Shown here piece by piece: positions 26,801-33,644 of a stretch of DNA of 64,000 bases (the first letter of the stretch is position 1; each line of letters opens with the position of its first letter). Source of the DNA: Fen-330 sp050008465. Its GTDB lineage: Bacteria; Acidobacteriota; Terriglobia; Bryobacterales; Bryobacteraceae. Under the pieces are notes generated by a model. The model searched no databases. It was given only the letters and a program-made list of their open reading frames with translations, and was not told the origin of the DNA. The stretch covers positions 62,001-126,000 of the forward strand of contig JBEKMO010000001.1 of the NCBI GenBank assembly GCA_050008465.1, given 5' to 3'. The position numbers were made by a program, and so were the translations under genes.

Positions 26801-27378
26801 GAGGATCCGCCGCCGCCCACGCTCTGCCGGACCGGCCCCCAACTGTTGTACGGGGCCCAGTCGCCGTTGCCAGTCATCGCGATCACCGCGGGGTCCATCT
26901 GCGCCAGCAGGAACGGGCTTTGGTTATACTGCGGCATTCTCTGTGTAAGCACGCTGTCGACGGTGGTCTCCAGCTTGCTCGTGTTGAACTGTACCGCTAC
27001 CGCCTCGCCCGATACCGTGATTGCCTCCTGTAGGGTCCCGGGTTTGAGCGTGACATCCACCGTGAGATCGCCGCGGCTCGGCAAATCGACATTCCCCTGC
27101 ACAACCTTGGCGAAGCCGCTGGCTTCCATGGTGAGCCTGTAGATGCCAGGGTCCACCAGATCGAACAGGTAGTGGCCGGCTTCGTTGGACGTGCGAACGG
27201 TGGTGATGCCAGTCTTCACGTTGGCCAGGGTCACCGTTGCGCCGACCACGGCGGCCTGGCTGGTATCCATCACCGTCCCCTGGATTCGGCCACGGTATTC
27301 TTGAGCAAGCAAGACGCTCGAGAGCAGGGCGAGCACGAGAGCCACGACCGCCATCGAGAGAATCCTTCTAGACGCCAT
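23854..27378 (-). CDS. TonB-dependent receptor, Oar-like, with carboxypeptidase-regulatory plug domain
   Basis: The 1174-aa outer-membrane protein has a signal peptide (AVVALVLALLSSVLLAQ), then a carboxypeptidase-regulatory-like beta-sandwich (GRIQGTVMDTSQAAVVGATVTL through VDVTLKPG), the plug domain (VDGSPTGVGVKNSYQPIADSVEEV, key SVEEVNIQ; YGHSSGSAITMTTKSGTN) and a large 22-strand barrel ending in Phe (LQLGVRASF), the outer-membrane insertion signal. The ligand cannot be told from sequence; in acidobacteria such receptors import carbohydrate or peptide fragments. GGGAG lies 9 nt before the ATG. A shared regulatory block lies 138 nt upstream and a kinase-regulator pair is next door, which suggests the receptor is their target. 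Confidence 0.92.
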   Translation of the reverse strand: MASRRILSMAVVALVLALLSSVLLAQEYRGRIQGTVMDTSQAAVVGATVTLANVKTGITTVRTSNEAGHYLFDLVDPGIYRLTMEASGFAKVVQGNVDLPSRGDLTVDVTLKPGTLQEAITVSGEAVAVQFNTSKLETTVDSVLTQRMPQYNQSPFLLAQMDPAVIAMTGNGDWAPYNSWGPVRQSVGGGGSSTSDLQVDGSPTGVGVKNSYQPIADSVEEVNIQQNSVDAEYGHSSGSAITMTTKSGTNAWHGLGYYQGRYPWANALDDRVYRALNLDRRHIYGGNLGHPILRNKLFNFVAYEGWKYTASGAANASTFVETVPTDLERAGNFSQSLNGAGGLRTIYDPWSTVTSSAGVVTRTPFSGNIIPPSKIDPIAAKFSSLLWKSTSPGTGPYHLNNYSITLPVNYPYKNFSDKVDYNVNDKLRLNGRVGIIRTPATTTNPTGSSIFQNDRGSLRNATQYTGSVTYTLNPTTVINIRGDYHSFVDASNFVQASDAPTFASVWPNLNFYTPIYADPGIPKLVPRMSILDASGSNQTVQMGAQNGWWNQTPNGKTFSGQVSHQQAAHFLKAGAELRLSNVISALMNETPGFGFDAAPTSSTYNSPYSGPTSVSGDGYATFLLGAIAAVNSGNQYCWACGSTDMPIQIVPNTQAKYYAAFVNDDWKISRKLTLNLGLRYEHMGPFYEAQGRMTAPLDLQAPNQIVKGVQMPAAVKQFYSGSWILNGAYKFTSDQPAWNNHWGSISPRVGFAYRLNDKTSLRAGFARYYTPWEGEQQYGMEGANYYGFSVNSGAPPLVGGVPQMTLSNPFPSSYPMTQATGKGLGGNTGLGDSVSFVNPNRPLQHSDRLNVGVQTELPGNIIADVTFFLNLTNQMCDYDYSNLCYSTIDLNAIDPRLVNQYKGALDQSIANPFYGLNMPGPLALQQQVSISSLMKPYPQYGSINETDAINGGNMHYESLQIKLQKRFSHGYSFLGAYNYHRGQNQVFYDNIAQYLRQFTWLDSGLARHRLTISGTWDVPIGRGRQYASKMNRAADAIVGGWSLTGLATYQSGTPIRFGGAQVNGDPTNNIPAGAYFNPAVFSPLPGYTARSNPWYYSGINGPHYFNLDASIVKDFHATERVKVSLRMDAFNFLNNINWAAPVVNFGDPSTSGRSFGQLNNTFGRKLQLGVRASF

Positions 27379-27489
27379 ACCTTAAATCTCCCTTTCTCAG
27401 ATTTCCTGAGCGCTTCGGAGCGGTTCGCGCGAGACACTAGACGCCCCAATATCATCCTCCGGAGCGCGCTCGGACGGGGATGATGATTA

Positions 27490-27534
27490 ATCTTATGGTG
27501 TCTGCTGAGAACGAAGAATCCGCCGAAAGTTGGA
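27490..27534 (-). promoter_or_regulatory. Shared promoter-like block upstream of the TonB receptor gene
   Basis: This is the twin of the block at 19667-19710: a 37-nt match (32 identical) that includes TCCAACTTTCGGCGGATTC on the minus strand, followed by a -10-like TAAGAT (27495-27490). The predicted leader before the receptor ATG is about 100 nt. The LuxR regulator at 27691-28326 is the obvious candidate to bind it, by proximity only. Confidence 0.6.
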
Positions 27535-27628
27535 CGGAGTCAGTTAAAATCCATTAATTTCCATGTACTATGCGGTTTCGGAGAGGCATTGCCTATGCCG
27601 CTCCCTCAGAAGCTGTGAAAAAAGGCCC

Positions 27629-27649
27629 GCACAGGCTGAATGCCTGTGC
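27629..27649. repeat. Short REP-like palindrome
   Basis: Arms GCACAGGC (27629-27636) and GCCTGTGC (27642-27649) flank the 5-nt loop TGAAT. It lies 42 nt beyond the stop of the LuxR regulator gene. On the minus strand the downstream sequence is a T-rich TTTTTTCACAGC run (27624-27613) after a GGGCC step, so it could also serve as a terminator of the kinase-regulator operon. Confidence 0.6.
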
Positions 27650-27690
27650 CACGGGGGTTGCTGGGTGAGCCGGTGGTGGATCAGGCGAGG

Positions 27691-28326
27691 TTAGTCGTCA
27701 ATGTGCGCAATGCCCCGTTGCAGGGCCGCCACCACCGCTTGAGTACGGTCATTGACGCCCAGCCGGTTCAAGATCACGCTGACATGACACTTGACGGTAG
27801 CTTCGGTGATCCCCAGCGACGCGGCAATCTCCTTGTTGCTCTGGCCATGGACGATCAGCGCCAGCACCTCGCGCTCCCGGACGGTGAGCTCGGAGTTGGG
27901 GGTGCGCGCCGCCAGGCTGCGCGCCACCGGGGGCGGAAGGAACCGGCTTCCGGCATGGACCTTCCGAAGGGCGTCCACCAGCGCTTCGTGCGACATGCCC
28001 TTCACCAGGTAGCCTTGCGCGCCGGCGGCCAGGGCCTGGTGGATGTCCTCATCGCCCTCATAGGTCGTGAGCACTACGAAACGGGCGCGCGGATGCGCCT
28101 CACGAATCGACCGGATCGCGTCCACCCCGCTCATCCCCGGCAGCCGGAGATCCATGAGCGTCACATCGGGTTTGTGCTGCCCAAACAGCTCGATGGCCTC
28201 CTGACCCGTGCCCGCCTGCCCGACGACCTGCATGTCGGGCTGGGCGTTGATGATAGCGGCGACGCCCAGGCGCATGATGGGATGATCGTCGACCACCAGC
28301 ACCCTGATCTTCTCAGGCTTGTTCAT
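27691..28326 (-). CDS. LuxR/NarL-type response regulator
   Basis: A 211-aa cytoplasmic response regulator. The receiver (residues about 7-125) has the acidic pair D13-D14, phospho-acceptor D59 in LMDLRLPG, T87 and K109. The C-terminal LuxR helix-turn-helix (LTVREREVLALIVHGQSNKEIAASLG, then ATVKCHVSVILNRLG) covers about residues 145-205. The ATG at 28326 lies inside the end of the kinase gene (14-nt overlap), so the two are translated together as a cognate pair. Probable targets are the TonB receptor gene and the degenerate receiver gene, because both share an upstream block; this is inference. Confidence 0.93.
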   Translation of the reverse strand: MNKPEKIRVLVVDDHPIMRLGVAAIINAQPDMQVVGQAGTGQEAIELFGQHKPDVTLMDLRLPGMSGVDAIRSIREAHPRARFVVLTTYEGDEDIHQALAAGAQGYLVKGMSHEALVDALRKVHAGSRFLPPPVARSLAARTPNSELTVREREVLALIVHGQSNKEIAASLGITEATVKCHVSVILNRLGVNDRTQAVVAALQRGIAHIDD

Positions 28327-31285
28327 GCGTACTCTCCGGACGCGCCGCCGCCTTCCTCGAGGGAATGGAGACTTCGATACGCGTTCCTTTTCCAGGGGCG
28401 CTCTGCAGGATGAACTCCCCTCCCAAATGCTCGATACGCTCGCGCATGCCGACCAGTCCGTAGTGATCGCCGGAAGGCAAGCCCAGGGCGGCCGGCGCGA
28501 ATCCGCCGCCATCGTCGATCACGTACATACGAACCTTACGCCGCTCGAAGCAGAGGCGGAGGCGCAGGTTGCGCGGATGCGCGTGCCGCACGGCGTTATG
28601 GAGAGCCTCGCGGGCAACCATGAGCAGGTCGCGCTCTACCTGCTGATCCAGCTCGACGGGTTTTCCGGTAGTCTCAAACAGGGTGGGGATCCGGGATTCC
28701 AGGCCAACCTCCTGAGCGATCTGCGACAAGGTCGAACAGATGCCGCCGGCGGTGGTCGGCTCCTGCCGCAGGTTCCAAACCGCCCGCCTGGCTTCGTCGA
28801 TGGTGGCGCGCGCCTGGGTCCGGGCGCAATCCAGCAGCTCCCGCTGCACCTCCGGCGCCGAGTCTCCGAGCGTGGACGAGGCCTCCAGGAGCGCGGAGAC
28901 TCCCCCGCATCCCTGGATCAGAGTGTCGTGCATTTCCCGAGCTACCCGGCTGCGCTCTTCGAGCACCCCCTCGAACCGCGCATGGATCTGCCGCAGGTGG
29001 GACCGGTAAGCGCCCCAAGCCCCCGCCACCAGCAGCACCACGCACAGACCGAAGAACCAGGCCGTGCGATAGAAATGCGGTTGCCAGTCGATTGCGACTG
29101 CCGTCTCAGACGCATTCTGGGGCTCGCTCATCTCGAACGCCGCTACTCGGAACCGGTATTCACCCGGCGGCAGATTGGTGTAGTAGGCCACGCGACGACC
29201 GAAGGCGTCCGTCCAATCACCATCAAAACCCTCCAGAATGTACTTGAACCGGATTCGTTCCTGCGATCGCAGGCGGATCGCACTGTACTGGATCTCCAGC
29301 TTCCCATACCCCGGTGGCAGCACCAACTTGCCGCTGAGCGGCACCTGCCGCCCGTCCGCGACCACGCGCTCGATCACGGCGGATGGCAGCTCGCCGGGAG
29401 TGGCCAGGTCCGGCATGATCCGGACGGGTCCCTTGTTGCTCGGGAACCAGACTTCCCCCTGGGCCGTCAGGCAGCCGGCGGGCTGAACGCCGCCGTGCAT
29501 CTGCGTTGTCTCCAGGCCGTCCGAGATCCCGTACAGCGTCACCGCGGGGCGGTAGGAAGGTGTTTCCGCCATCCGGTCCAGATCCCGGCGGCCCACCGAG
29601 GAGATGCCGTTGGGGCCGCTCATCCAAAACCGGCCGCTGTGGTCCTCGAGGATGTGGTAGATGCTGTTGCTCGCCAGGCCCTGCGCGCTGGTGTAAGCGG
29701 TGAGTTTCCCGAACTTCCATCGGAACAGGCCGCCGCCGCGCGTGCCAAACCACAGCCCGCCCTCCGGATCCTCGTGGATCGCCCAGATCTTCTCGCTTCG
29801 CAGACGCTCAATCACGGCGTCGTGGACAAAGGCGCCCGCATGAAGCCGGCTCACGCCCTTCTCGGTTCCGATCCACAGGTCTCCGGTGCGATCTTCCAGA
29901 AGCGCCCGGACGCTGAAGTAGGAGAGTCCTTCGCGGACGCCATAGCTGGTGAGGCCCTCCGGCCGCCAGCGACTCAATCCCTCGTCGGTGCCGATCCAGA
30001 TGCTGCCGTCCCGGCCTTGCAGGAACACGCGAACGAAGTCGTTGATCAGCCCCTGCCTTTTCGTGTATTGCGCCGACTGCGACCCGCTGAGACGGAACGC
30101 GCCGTGTCCCTCCGTTCCAATCCACAGCACCCCGGAGCGGTCGCGGAATATGTTGCGGGTCCTGATGCCGGCCAGAAGCCCGGGAAACCGGTATGGAACC
30201 GCCTCTTCGCCCGCGAACCGGTACAAACGCGTGCTGGCGACCCAGAGGGCGCCGTCGCGGTCCTGATAGATCGTGCCGAAGTCCGAATCGGCCGCATCGG
30301 CGAGCGGGAACATGCTCACTGCCGTCCGGCTCAATCGCAGCAGTCCCGTCTGCGTGCCCACCCAGACATTCCGCTCCATGTCCTCGAACAGCGACAGTAC
30401 GGTGTCGCTGGGGAGGGACTCCGGCGCGGTGAGCTTGGAATACTTGCCCTCACGGTGCAGGATGATCCCTTCTCCGATGGTGCCGATCCACAGCGTCCCG
30501 TCCCGGCCTTCCCGGAGGACCCGAACGGTATTGGAGACTTCCGGCACTCGGACGAAGCCGCTGCCGTGACGCTCCATCCGTTGCAGGCCGGACACCGTGC
30601 CCACCCAGAGTGCTCCATCCTTTGTCGCGAGGATGGACTTGATCCTGTTCTCGCTGAACCCGCCCTTGAAGCGGTGCTCGACCGCTGAGTTTCCCTCCAG
30701 CATCAGGAGCGAGGATCCGCCCACCCAGAGCCGGTGGTCACTGTCCTCACGGATGGCGTGCACGGCTACCGTGGGTATGCCCGAGCGGCCGTCCACTCGC
30801 GCCAGCCCATTTCCGGCCATCCGGAACAGCCCGTCGTCGGTTCCCACCCAGACCTCTCCGCCGTGGTCCTGATAGACGGTGCGGACAAAGCCGTTGCTCA
30901 AGCCCTCTTTTTCGGAATAGGACCGAAAGACCCCGCTCTGGTAGCGCACCACCCCGCCGCCGTCGGTGCCGATCCAAAGGGCGCCGTCTTTCGACACCAT
31001 CAGGCAGAAGATGCTGTTCTCATGGAGGGCCGGGGTATTCTCACGATCGAAAACCACCAATTGGGCGCCATCGAAGCGCACCAGGCCGCCGCTGGTGCCA
31101 ATCCACAAATACCGGTCCGGGGTTTGCGCGACCGCCTGAACGGTCTCTTCCGGGAGGCCATCCTGCGTCTGCCACACGCGCCGGGAATAGCCCTCCAGCC
31201 CGCGCCGCGGTGGCGCCGCCGGCATCTGCAACGCCAGCGCACCTACCGCAACACACGCGAGCCCCATGCGAGCCACGCTCTTCAC
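28313..31285 (-). CDS. Beta-propeller sensor histidine kinase (Reg_prop, Y_Y_Y, HisKA_3)
   Basis: The about 990-aa protein has an N-terminal signal or anchor (LACVAVGALALQMPAA), then two seven-bladed propellers made of LWIGTxxGLxR-type repeats (about residues 40-640), a Y_Y_Y immunoglobulin-like domain (LPPGEYRFRVAAFEM), a membrane segment (FFGLCVVLLVAGAWGAY), the phospho-acceptor His in VAREMHDTLIQGC, and a HATPase with N-box NAVRHAHP, G1 DDGGGFAP and HYGLVGMRERI. It senses a periplasmic signal, probably a carbohydrate fragment by analogy, and phosphorylates the overlapping LuxR regulator. The start is uncertain: GTG 31285 gives a good signal peptide, ATG 31267 and TTG 31345 are alternatives. 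Confidence 0.92.
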   Translation of the reverse strand: MKSVARMGLACVAVGALALQMPAAPPRRGLEGYSRRVWQTQDGLPEETVQAVAQTPDRYLWIGTSGGLVRFDGAQLVVFDRENTPALHENSIFCLMVSKDGALWIGTDGGGVVRYQSGVFRSYSEKEGLSNGFVRTVYQDHGGEVWVGTDDGLFRMAGNGLARVDGRSGIPTVAVHAIREDSDHRLWVGGSSLLMLEGNSAVEHRFKGGFSENRIKSILATKDGALWVGTVSGLQRMERHGSGFVRVPEVSNTVRVLREGRDGTLWIGTIGEGIILHREGKYSKLTAPESLPSDTVLSLFEDMERNVWVGTQTGLLRLSRTAVSMFPLADAADSDFGTIYQDRDGALWVASTRLYRFAGEEAVPYRFPGLLAGIRTRNIFRDRSGVLWIGTEGHGAFRLSGSQSAQYTKRQGLINDFVRVFLQGRDGSIWIGTDEGLSRWRPEGLTSYGVREGLSYFSVRALLEDRTGDLWIGTEKGVSRLHAGAFVHDAVIERLRSEKIWAIHEDPEGGLWFGTRGGGLFRWKFGKLTAYTSAQGLASNSIYHILEDHSGRFWMSGPNGISSVGRRDLDRMAETPSYRPAVTLYGISDGLETTQMHGGVQPAGCLTAQGEVWFPSNKGPVRIMPDLATPGELPSAVIERVVADGRQVPLSGKLVLPPGYGKLEIQYSAIRLRSQERIRFKYILEGFDGDWTDAFGRRVAYYTNLPPGEYRFRVAAFEMSEPQNASETAVAIDWQPHFYRTAWFFGLCVVLLVAGAWGAYRSHLRQIHARFEGVLEERSRVAREMHDTLIQGCGGVSALLEASSTLGDSAPEVQRELLDCARTQARATIDEARRAVWNLRQEPTTAGGICSTLSQIAQEVGLESRIPTLFETTGKPVELDQQVERDLLMVAREALHNAVRHAHPRNLRLRLCFERRKVRMYVIDDGGGFAPAALGLPSGDHYGLVGMRERIEHLGGEFILQSAPGKGTRIEVSIPSRKAAARPESTHEQA

Positions 31286-31407
31286 CCCGTGGAAGTATTG
31301 TACCCGATGCCAGACCACGTTGGGCTGCCAGTGAGACGTCAACAAGAGTGGTTCAATGGGTGGGCGGCTCAGGGCGCAGCCCGCAGCGGGTCGGAAATCT
31401 CAGGCGA
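31286..31407. other. Kinase upstream region
   Basis: This short gap lies between the kinase start and the tRNA-Leu fragment. No clear promoter was recognised for the kinase-regulator operon. If the tRNA fragment marks an integration end, the native promoter may have been altered. Confidence 0.4.
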
Positions 31408-31467
31408 TGGTGCTGGAGGTGGGGGTCGAACCCACATGCCCAGTGAAGGGCGCGGGATTTTGAGTCC
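31408..31467 (-). tRNA. 3' half of a tRNA-Leu(CAA), likely attachment-site scar
   Basis: On the minus strand this reads as the anticodon loop CTCAAAA (anticodon CAA, 31462-31460), the variable arm with a GCCC/GGGC stem, a T-arm GTGGG-TTCGACC-CCCAC, acceptor strand CTCCAGC, discriminator A and an encoded CCA at 31410-31408. The 5' half (acceptor, D-arm) is missing, and the 5' side of the anticodon stem pairs for only 3 bp. Tyrosine recombinases often integrate here and leave such displaced 3' halves. By that logic the foreign DNA lies at higher coordinates and the old chromosome at lower ones. Confidence 0.8.
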
Positions 31468-31784
31468 AAGAAGGCCAGTTCGGGTGAAATCGGGCGAGGC
31501 CTGCAGAGTGCGCTAAGTCTCTGGCGAGTAACCGTTTCCAATCCACAAGCCTTCGTTCCAGTCAGGCGCAGAACGGCCGAAATTGGCGGAGTTCGCACAC
31601 CATGCGCACACAAGCTGTGGCTTGGGTTTCTGTTGACGATCGCCGAAGAGACCGAAAGCGCCCGAGGGGACCACAACGGGCGTGGTGGCGGGCTGCGCCG
31701 GTGGTGAGACGCTCGTGGTCGGCTCAGCGTCTGCCCTCTTGCATCGACGGGGGCCAGTCAGTTGTTGGCCCGCAGCTCCGTCTC
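31468..31784. other. Region beside tRNA-Leu scar with one open tail of unknown origin
   Basis: On the minus strand an open frame ends in a TAG at 31515-31513 with a tail rich in Pro/Ser/Thr followed by LVCAWCANSANFGRSAPDW and WIGNGYSPET. It has no recognised domain and no clear start. Its position 46 nt from the tRNA half fits the end of an integrase gene next to its attachment site, but no catalytic Arg or Tyr motif is present. Nothing else was recognised here. Confidence 0.3.
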
Positions 31785-31873
31785 AACAGCAGCGCCTCCA
31801 AATGGGGGACCGAGCCGATCTCATCGCGGATGAAGCGGTAGAAATCCAGGACGCCGATGCCGTCTGGTCTCAC
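31785..31873 (-). pseudogene. N-terminal fragment of an uncharacterised protein
   Basis: A GTG at 31873 overlaps the kinase-fragment stop (GTGA) and opens a frame reading MRPDGIGVLDFYRFIRDEIG then SVPHLEALLL. The segment resembles the start of small conserved proteins that contain a SVPHLEALLL-type helix (recalled, function unknown). Similarity ends after about 30 residues and the frame then becomes non-conserved until a stop. The 4-nt overlap suggests it was once co-translated with the kinase that is also truncated here. Confidence 0.45.
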
Positions 31874-32037
31874 GTGGGAATTGCTAACTTCAGGCAGGCC
31901 CCGCCGCCGGGCGGGGCTTCACCCAGCCACACGCGTCCGCCGTGGCGCTCGATAATTCTCTTCGCGATCATCAGTCCTATGCCGGCGCCGGGATACTTCT
32001 CGCCCCACAGGCGTTTGAACGGCCTGAAGATCTGGTC
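31870..32037 (-). pseudogene. C-terminal fragment of a histidine kinase (HATPase)
   Basis: 56 residues remain: QIFRPFKRLWGEKYPGAGIG then LMIAKRIIERHGGRVWLGEA and a tail ending KLAIPT. The GAGIGL box and the RIIERHGG helix are typical of the ATP-binding domain of PAS- or phytochrome-type kinases. The upstream remainder is gone: at 32038 the sequence switches abruptly to an opposite-strand recombinase fragment. It is unrelated to the intact kinase at 28313-31285. Confidence 0.75.
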
Positions 32038-32619
32038 GTGTTCCCGCGGGTATGGAATGATCCGTCCGTCGAACCTCGCGAGCGGAAGCGCATTCTCCGC
32101 CTGCTCGTCGAGGATGTGACGTTAATCAACGGAGAGACGATCCAGGTCCATGTTCGCCTCCGCGGTGGCGCCACCCGAAGCCTCACTCTGGCCAAACCGT
32201 TGCCGATCGCTCAGATTCGGAAGACCAAGCCGGAAGTCGTCGCCGAGATCGATGCGCTGCTGGACCATTACTGTGATCGCGAGGTAGCGGAGATCCTGAA
32301 CCGGCAAGGGCGGCGGACCTGGCAGGATGAACCGTTCAACCTCAAAAAGATCGCGCACATCCGGCAGGCCTTCAATCTGAAGTGCCGCTATAGACGGCTG
32401 CGAGCAAGAGGACTGCTGACCGCCAAAGAGATGAGCGCGCGGCACGGTGTGACGACCACTACAATCAATCTCTGGGGAAGAGAGGGACGGCTCAAGAAAC
32501 ACCGCTACGACAATGTCCGGCGATGCCTATACGAACCGGTGGACGACAGCGCCGTCATCAAGGGCCGCGGAGGCCGACAGCCCAAGCAGCCACGTTTCAC
32601 CTTTGCGCAAGCGGGATGA
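32038..32619 (+). pseudogene. C-terminal fragment of a large serine recombinase
   Basis: The visible 194 residues begin FPRVWNDPSVEPRERKRILR and run through LLVEDVTLINGETIQVHVRL, a region typical of the C-terminal part of large serine site-specific recombinases (the W-x-x-x-P-x-x-RKR-x-x-x-x-L-x-E-DV pattern), then a helix-turn-helix-like segment (LTAKEMSARHGVTTTTINLWG). The catalytic N-terminal resolvase domain with its Ser is absent, so it cannot recombine. It joins a kinase fragment head to tail at about 32037, a deletion or insertion boundary. Confidence 0.7.
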
Positions 32620-32639
32620 CGTGCAGTGTGAAACATAAG

Positions 32640-33540
32640 CCTTCCGATCCGGATCTCTCACGCGGCATGGCATGGCCACCGCACCGTAGTGCGCCAGCAC
32701 GTCGCGGTAGAGCGGATTGAGAGCAGGATCGTAAATGTCTGGGGCGAGCACGCCTTCACCCAAGTTATCGAGGACCACCACGCGCACCGCGCCGCCCAGG
32801 CGGCGAAAGGCCTTCTCATGCAGTTCGGCCCAGGTCTGCGAGCTGGAATGAAAGACCAGCAAGCGGACCGACTTGCGGCTGTAGCCGAGCGTCATCACGA
32901 ACAGCCGCATGCGCCGGTACTTGCCGCTGGCCGGGTCGCGGACCATCGGGCCAGTTCCGTAATCGACCTGCGCCTCTTCCCCAGGGGCGGTCTCGATCAC
33001 CACGCGGGCCTCGGGCGACTGGGATCCGCGGAGCTTGCCGACGAAGCGCTTGACGCTCTCATAGCTGCGAGCGAAGCCGTAGTCGGAAACCAAGTCCTGC
33101 CAGATCGCCATGGCGTTGCGGCCTCGACCGAGCCCGATCTCGATCGCTTCCCGGTAGGCTTCGCAGGCGCTCGCAGTTGGGTTGCGCTTGGGGCGCGGCA
33201 GCCCTGGTTCTGCCGCTTGGTCGCTCGAAGCTGGCAGGGCGGAGTCGGCGGTCACCGCCGCTCCGTTGGCCGGTTTTGCGGCCCCAGAGTCGGTGGTCAC
33301 CTCAATGGCCGGTTTTGCCGCGCCAAAGTCGGTGGTCACCTGGGTGGCCGGTTTTGCCGGTGCCGGCGCAGGCCGCCCCCGAACCCCCTGCGGCCGCGGC
33401 TCAATTCCGGCGGCTCGCAGATACCCGGCCGCGGTCTCTCGACGCACACCGATGGCCCGCTGGATGCGCCGCAGCGACCAGCCCAGCCGTCCCAGTGCTA
33501 TAACTTGCTGTTTCTTTTCTTCGCTCAAGACATTGCTCAT
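32640..33540 (-). pseudogene. Truncated IS21-family transposase IstA
   Basis: From the ATG at 33540 about 300 residues match IstA: an N-terminal helix-turn-helix (GWSLRRIQRAIGVRRETAAG), an Ala/Pro-rich linker with 13-residue repeats, then the integrase core with Asp in EEAQVDYGTGP and Asp in VVLDNLGEG. Similarity stops at CRVRDPDRK, just before the catalytic Glu would appear, and the frame then reads through unrelated sequence to 32527. It is therefore dead. The istB partner is missing. Confidence 0.85.
33267..33365. repeat. 39-bp tandem repeats inside the truncated istA
   Basis: TGGCCGGTTTTG recurs at 33267, 33306 and 33345, exactly every 39 nt, each followed by a GTCGGTGGTCACC-type segment (clear in the first two). 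The repeat encodes the 13-residue units AKPATQVTTDFGA, AKPAIEVTTDSGA and a diverged third. The motif resembles the element's own terminal repeats at 33596-33639. Confidence 0.7.
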
Positions 33541-33595
33541 GCCGACCGAGAGGTTAAACTCTCGTCGGTGTCAATGTCCTGGGTGATGATCTCAC

Positions 33596-33639
33596 TGGCC
33601 GGTTTTCAGGTGACCATCAGTGGCCGGTTTCGGGTGACC
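33596..33639. repeat. Terminal direct repeats of the truncated IS21 element
   Basis: TGGCCGGTTTTCAGGTGACC (33596-33615) and TGGCCGGTTTCGGGTGACC (33621-33639) are direct repeats with a 25-nt period, lying upstream of the istA start. Arrays like this at the ends are the usual transposase-binding sites of IS21 elements. The other end of this element has been lost. Confidence 0.65.
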
Positions 33640-33644
33640 CCCGA

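Noticed and set aside
31408..31467. Complete tRNA-Leu gene
   Set aside because: No D-arm or 5' acceptor strand occurs within the next 100 nt; only the 3' half is present.
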